NCBI RefSeq assembly: GCF_900177345.1
Contig: NZ_FWZT01000001.1
Coordinates: forward strand, 124,001-188,000
DNA: 64,000 nucleotides
Direction: 5' to 3'
Source of the DNA: Pseudobacteriovorax antillogorgiicola
GTDB lineage: Bacteria; Bdellovibrionota_B; Oligoflexia; Oligoflexales; Oligoflexaceae
Below are positions 60,123 through 64,000 of this stretch, in pieces. The notes under the pieces are model-generated. The model was given only the letters and a program-made list of their open reading frames with translations, made no database searches and was not told the origin of the DNA. A program made the translations under genes and the position numbers. Numbering within the stretch: position 1 is the stretch's first letter; every line of letters begins with the position of its first letter.

Positions 60123-61925
60123 TTAGTTATCGGCATACTGAATCAGGCTCACGAGATCCGAGCGATTAATATTCAGGTGGAGCCATCGAACAAACTCCCG
60201 TAGAGAGTAGATTCCTGAAAACGGCTCGTAAACCGAGTTTCTCATTCCAACAATTAATCGCCCTTGAGACGCACTGAATGCACTATGAGGACTTTGAATC
60301 ACCCGAACACCTGCTACAAATAAAGGTTTGAACGAGTAGCTGTCAAACTGAAACCCACCATCGAGCAAGCTGGCATTGACATCCTTCACATTGCCTTCGT
60401 GAATCAGAACTGTCACACTATCCTGCTCCTGACGAATGATACCGTGACCGTTAATGATACCATGGCCATTTATAATACCGTGACCATTGACTCGTTGAAA
60501 TCCATTTTTGGGGCTATCAGTGATCGTTAGGACCTCTTGAAAAAGCCATTGCCCTCTGAGAGGCGCGACCCCTTTCAAACTAGGAGAGCCCAGATTCCCA
60601 TAGTCACAAGCCTCTGTGTAACTCTCAATTGTCAACAAGCGACTGTTTGGATTGAAATTTAAGAAACAGCCTGCACGGGATTCAATCTTTGTATAGTCGG
60701 CCTCAAAGAGGACGCCGATCAACTCATCCTCATCGATCGGCTTTTCAATCGCAATGCCTACCGCTTGACCCATTGAATTGATGATGGGCCCCCCAGACAT
60801 TCCAGGTTCAGCCAAAGGCCATGGGTCATCGTCATCAGGAACAAGTTTAAACTTTCGAACTCGACCGAAGTTAGACGTATCATCAGTGGGAAACTCTTCA
60901 TTGTTGAGGTGTGCTCGTTTGCGCGCCAACGCCCCCATTTTTGAGACAGGGTACCCAAGGACCTCGAATGAGCGGCAGGCTCCAACCTGACATTGATCTA
61001 AGACTGAGCCTTCAGCCAAGGGAATTCCGAATGTATCCCGACCAAAGGCATCGTAGATTTCTTGAACCTTCTGATCCACAACCCTTAAAACAGATACGTC
61101 GGAGCTTATATCCCAAAAAGCAAGTTCGAGAGCCTGGGGAATCACACGCCCTTTAAGCCGAAGATCAAACAACTGAGGTGGCCGACGCTCCTGGTGACCG
61201 TGAACTCCCGGCACCCGATCCATAGGAAAGATATGTGCAGCAGAGACAACAAAGATCCCAGCTTCAAGCTTTAGGCCTTGTACCAACTGATGGGTCAGGG
61301 CGTGATCATTGCGAGCCACAAACCCCGTACCAATCGACATGTTTCCAGGTAGAATAATTTGAACCACAGCCTCGTGATCGACAGCTGAGAAAGACACGTA
61401 GGAATGATTTTTTTCGGTCTTCTCTCTTTCGAATCCAGATTCGAGTTGGAAGCCAGCTTCCGGCAGTATCATCACGTAGTAAAGGTTTGGATGCCTGACA
61501 AGGTTGCCTTGGTCCCAGATTGCCACCTGGAAGCTAATCAAACCACTGGGAGTCGAATCTTGAACTGTGAAATCAATAAAGCACTGGTAGCCTTCTGTAC
61601 CACGGGAGTCAACTCCCACAACAGTCGTGTCACAGTCGATAGTGTGTATAGTCAGGTGCTGCAACTGATTCAGAAACGGTCCCCGAATCTGCAGTTGTAA
61701 ATTGTATGGGTTTAGCGGTCGGCTGGTATAGAACTCTAACCTGAAGTCCTGATCGTAGCCTTTGCGATGGAATATCGATCTTAGGCCAGGGAAATACACC
61801 AGCCGATCTTCTTTCTGCCAAAGAATAGAACTAATCACCTCTAGAGGCTCAGCTCGACCGTACTCGGGAATCAACGTAAGAAAAACCAGGAACAGAGTCC
61901 TGATGGCTTTTTTAAACTTCGCCAT
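60123..61925 (-). CDS. Secreted trypsin-like serine protease with C-terminal domain
   Basis: A 600-residue exported protein (signal peptide to about residue 25, ...PEYGRA before EPL). An N-terminal domain of ~170 residues of unknown type is followed by a chymotrypsin-fold protease with His231 in VVSAAHIFP, Asp276 in ISSDVSVLRV and Ser377 in PGMSGGPII, the last resembling V8/HtrA-like S1 peptidases. After the protease (from about 440) comes a beta-rich C-terminal region containing three tandem NGHGII units. No membrane anchor is seen, so it is periplasmic or secreted. The ATG at 61925 has GGAG 7 nt upstream. It is alone between the rimP promoter region and a 121-bp repeat. Confidence 0.82.
   Translation of the reverse strand: MAKFKKAIRTLFLVFLTLIPEYGRAEPLEVISSILWQKEDRLVYFPGLRSIFHRKGYDQDFRLEFYTSRPLNPYNLQLQIRGPFLNQLQHLTIHTIDCDTTVVGVDSRGTEGYQCFIDFTVQDSTPSGLISFQVAIWDQGNLVRHPNLYYVMILPEAGFQLESGFEREKTEKNHSYVSFSAVDHEAVVQIILPGNMSIGTGFVARNDHALTHQLVQGLKLEAGIFVVSAAHIFPMDRVPGVHGHQERRPPQLFDLRLKGRVIPQALELAFWDISSDVSVLRVVDQKVQEIYDAFGRDTFGIPLAEGSVLDQCQVGACRSFEVLGYPVSKMGALARKRAHLNNEEFPTDDTSNFGRVRKFKLVPDDDDPWPLAEPGMSGGPIINSMGQAVGIAIEKPIDEDELIGVLFEADYTKIESRAGCFLNFNPNSRLLTIESYTEACDYGNLGSPSLKGVAPLRGQWLFQEVLTITDSPKNGFQRVNGHGIINGHGIINGHGIIRQEQDSVTVLIHEGNVKDVNASLLDGGFQFDSYSFKPLFVAGVRVIQSPHSAFSASQGRLIVGMRNSVYEPFSGIYSLREFVRWLHLNINRSDLVSLIQYADN
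60435..60488 (-). repeat. Three tandem 18-bp units inside the protease gene
   Basis: Three in-frame 18-bp units encode NGHGII three times. The DNA units differ at several positions, so the repeat is not freshly expanded. Confidence 0.85.
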
Positions 61926-62324
61926 CATCAATCTCCAGGTCAGCAGATGATGAATCTTAGGAAAGAAAAAGACCAGATTTTTAGAGGCTGTCTGAAAAAC
62001 CCAATCTCCGCATAATAGCTTGATAAAAATCTTCGCTTAGATGACTAAACTCCGCTTTATTATCTTAGTCAAGCCTAGATCACAGACTTTTCAGACAGTC
62101 TCATAGGTCACGTTTGGCCTTGTAATCTTCTATAAACTTCGTGCTATTTCGTTTCCGTTTTAATTCAAACTATTAGAGTTTGTCAAATCCTTCTTATGTC
62201 TCATTTAATGTCATAAGTTAATTCCTGTAAACTTCGGATTTTTAGATTCTCCTAAGACAAATGGTATCCTGTTTGCTAATGTAGAAAAGAGCAGTCCCAC
62301 TTTTAAAATCGAGATGTCAGCGTA
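61926..62324. other. Intergenic region holding the second repeat copy and TPR-gene promoter area
   Basis: The left part carries the 121-bp element (61983-62103). The rest (62104-62324) is AT-rich; a weak TTTAGA...TATCCT pair (about 62241-62270) could be the promoter of the TPR gene. No other gene is visible. The reverse-strand frame at 62303-62653 is a shadow of the TPR gene. Confidence 0.5.
61983..62103 (+). mobile_element. 121-bp MITE-like element, copy 2
   Basis: The left end AGAGGCTGTCTGAAAA and right end TTTTCAGACAGTCTC form the inverted repeat. The length (121 bp) and orientation equal copy 1 at 37786-37906, and the interior aligns throughout at about two thirds identity by eye. It is non-coding and lies between the divergent protease and TPR genes. 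Confidence 0.75.
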
Positions 62325-64000
62325 ATGCAATGGTTTGCTGTGATTAAAAAGGCAAGAAACTGCCATTCCAGACAATCTTGGCAATTATTTGTCGAAGAAT
62401 TTGGCGAAGATCTATCATCGACCAATGACTCAAAGCCTATTGCTGAAATTTTTAAAATACTAACCGATGATAGCCACTCACTGAAGTACGGGGAGTCCCT
62501 GTGGCAATGCCTCCTCTCGGGTTGTATCTCGTCCTGGAATTTGAGTTTGGGCTGTGAAATCGCGAGTTTTGTGGAAAAAATCCCCTCAGCGGCGATCAGA
62601 CTTAAAATCGCAGAAATCTTTATGGAAAGCGGACTTCCAAGCCAGGCCCGCAAGGTGTCTCAACGAAGCCTTAGGCTAAAATCCATCAATCAGGCCGACA
62701 TCATTTCGTTTCAATTAGTCACATGCAAAAGCTATGTGGAAGAAGGGCGGCATACTATGGCCCGGCGAATGCTGGAGAAGCTGGAAAGCTCGGTAAGTAC
62801 AACCAATCTACCCAGCGAAACAAAAGCCGATATGCTGCTTAATATTGCAAGATCGAAGTTTTTCCTTGGCAACTACACCGAAGCAGCCTTCTTGTTTTCT
62901 CGCGCCTATAGGATCTATCGATTTCATAAGCGCTGGGAATCTGCAGCTTGCGCCTTATTTAATTCAGCTGCGAGCTATGACAACAGCGGCATGGACTATC
63001 GCGAGAAGGCCATGAGTCTTGTCGCAAAATGCCAACAAATGTCTATTAAACATAGTCTTCCAGGCCCCTTGTCTCATTGTTATGCCTTTCATGCCACATA
63101 CCTTCATCACCGCGGTAGTTTTTCAGAGTCGGTGGATTACTACCGGAAAGCGCTAAGACTGATTCCTTCATCTGAGAATCGTTTTCGCAAGCTTCATATC
63201 ATTTCCATGCTGACGTTTACCCTTTACAAAGCAGGTAAGTTTAAGTTAGCGGCCAAGTATGGCCGCCAAACCCTCAAGCTAGCTGAAGAAGATGAGTCGG
63301 AGCGTTTTAAGATTCGCTACATTACCCTGAAAGCAGAGCTTGATTGGCAAGAAGGGCATGTGATGGAAGCTTATCAACTACTTGCTCAAGCTATTAAACC
63401 CCTAGAAGCAAATGGCATTCATACCCTAGAAGAGCTATCCGCATTAAGTCGGTTTAACATTAAATCAGCTCAGCTCAATACTCCTGTCAACTATTCTGTA
63501 AAGATAGCCCGGAGTCTAAAAAACAACAATGCTACATGGCTTGAGTATCGTATCTCAAAAGCCTTCCAAATGATCGTGAGAGGCGACATCGATGAATCTT
63601 ACCATGAAGCTCGGATGAGCCTGCAAGACGCCCTGGAGCACGGTTTCACCTACTACGAAGCGCAAAGCCTATGTGTGCTCTTGCTAGCTAAGGTAAGAAG
63701 CACTACCTGGGATGACGAGTTTGATCAATTTTGTCAGTCTCTAGAAGGGTTGGCGACCTCAAATGACTTTAAGGTTTTCTTGACTCAGGTATTACTCGCA
63801 AAGGCATCCAGGGCCTATTATGAAGGCGACTTCGAGACCGCAGCCAAGCTTATTTCAGATGCTCTGAGGCTTCCCAGATTATCCATTCAGAAAGACGAAG
63901 TCTTAGGAACTTGGCGACAAACCATTTCTGGCAATGCTCCCCGATTCAATCACGGTTGGAAAGCCCAATTCGTCATAGCAACAACAAAAACCTACTTTAA
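62325..64000 (+). CDS. Large TPR-repeat protein, cut by the right window edge
   Basis: From ATG 62325 the frame stays open to the window end (558 codons and counting), which is far beyond chance. The product is helical with TPR-like units, for example NIARSKFFLGNYTEAAFLFSRAYRIYRF, GSFSESVDYYRKALRLIP, KAGKFKLAAKYGRQTLKLAEE and YYEGDFETAAKLISDALRLP. There is no signal peptide or membrane helix in the visible part, so it is likely cytoplasmic. Such long TPR stretches occur in transcriptional regulators and scaffold proteins, where a DNA-binding or catalytic domain may be at the unseen C-terminus. No clear ribosome site precedes the ATG, and a downstream in-frame GTG (62340) is possible. Confidence 0.75.
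   Translation, partial: MQWFAVIKKARNCHSRQSWQLFVEEFGEDLSSTNDSKPIAEIFKILTDDSHSLKYGESLWQCLLSGCISSWNLSLGCEIASFVEKIPSAAIRLKIAEIFMESGLPSQARKVSQRSLRLKSINQADIISFQLVTCKSYVEEGRHTMARRMLEKLESSVSTTNLPSETKADMLLNIARSKFFLGNYTEAAFLFSRAYRIYRFHKRWESAACALFNSAASYDNSGMDYREKAMSLVAKCQQMSIKHSLPGPLSHCYAFHATYLHHRGSFSESVDYYRKALRLIPSSENRFRKLHIISMLTFTLYKAGKFKLAAKYGRQTLKLAEEDESERFKIRYITLKAELDWQEGHVMEAYQLLAQAIKPLEANGIHTLEELSALSRFNIKSAQLNTPVNYSVKIARSLKNNNATWLEYRISKAFQMIVRGDIDESYHEARMSLQDALEHGFTYYEAQSLCVLLLAKVRSTTWDDEFDQFCQSLEGLATSNDFKVFLTQVLLAKASRAYYEGDFETAAKLISDALRLPRLSIQKDEVLGTWRQTISGNAPRFNHGWKAQFVIATTKTYF

Noticed and set aside
62303-62653. A 116-codon minus-strand frame.
   Set aside because: It lies wholly antisense to the start of the long TPR gene and lacks a ribosome site.
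1-64000. CRISPR arrays, prophage, rRNA genes, integrase or full insertion sequences.
   Set aside because: No regular short repeats with spacers, no transposase or integrase motifs and no rRNA stretches were found on either strand.

Overview
The window is chromosomal DNA from a Gram-negative bacterium. The evidence is envelope genes (BamD, a TonB-like energy transducer, MltD-like transglycosylase, several lipoproteins, an outer-membrane barrel) beside dense housekeeping genes. There is no plasmid, phage or CRISPR signature. The gene mix (archaeal-type XPB plus DUF790 nuclease, S18 beside L28 and S20, many HAMP, TPR and unassigned exported proteins) suggests a Bdellovibrionota/Oligoflexia-like or deltaproteobacterial lineage. 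That placement is inference; no rRNA is present to test it. Promoters look like ordinary sigma-70 sites: both tRNA genes have a TTGACA box 17 nt from a good -10 box.

Region 1 (1-9.2 kb): a signal-peptide gene cut by the left edge, a glycerophosphodiesterase and hydrolase pair, and minus-strand genes for a methyltransferase, L-serine dehydratase, initiator tRNA, a HAMP membrane protein, RsmE and PrmA. A TPR membrane protein and an Smr-domain protein follow. Region 2 (9.2-15.3 kb): a conserved protein of uncertain family, a YihY membrane protein, a two-component system and a PepF-type oligopeptidase. Region 3 (15.5-19.7 kb): an unrecognised set of three exported proteins (periplasmic protein, outer-membrane barrel, 645-residue lipoprotein) with an internal terminator. 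Region 4 (19.7-32.2 kb): a CPBP protease, FabH, tRNA-Asn, an orphan receiver, an unusual AroB-like synthase, MurJ, an Hpt protein, a PBP whose transpeptidase motifs are gone, a TonB-like protein, BamD and MltD.

Region 5 (32.2-40.3 kb): a class V aminotransferase, EtfB-EtfA, an ABC exporter, a ClpP-family protease and PriA. A 121-bp inverted-repeat element lies between clpP and priA, and a second copy is at 62.0 kb. Region 6 (40.6-41.7 kb): rpsR-rpmB-small basic ORF-rpsT, ending in a strong terminator. Region 7 (41.7-60.1 kb): an almost unbroken minus-strand run. Transcribed from the right it reads rimP-nusA-infB-rbfA-truB-metK (terminator), HAMP protein-ruvA-ruvB-uppP, small membrane protein-XPB helicase-DUF790 nuclease-DHH phosphoesterase, then gpmI-mazG. 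dtd lies on the opposite strand. Region 8 (60.1-64 kb): a secreted trypsin-like protease, the second repeat copy and a large TPR protein cut by the right edge.

The observations most worth following are the XPB-DUF790 pair, which resembles the archaeal XPB-Bax1 repair complex; the PBP with erased transpeptidase motifs; PriA lacking exactly one of its two zinc sites; the three-protein envelope cluster; the 121-bp mobile-type repeat; and the small basic ORF inside the ribosomal-protein operon.
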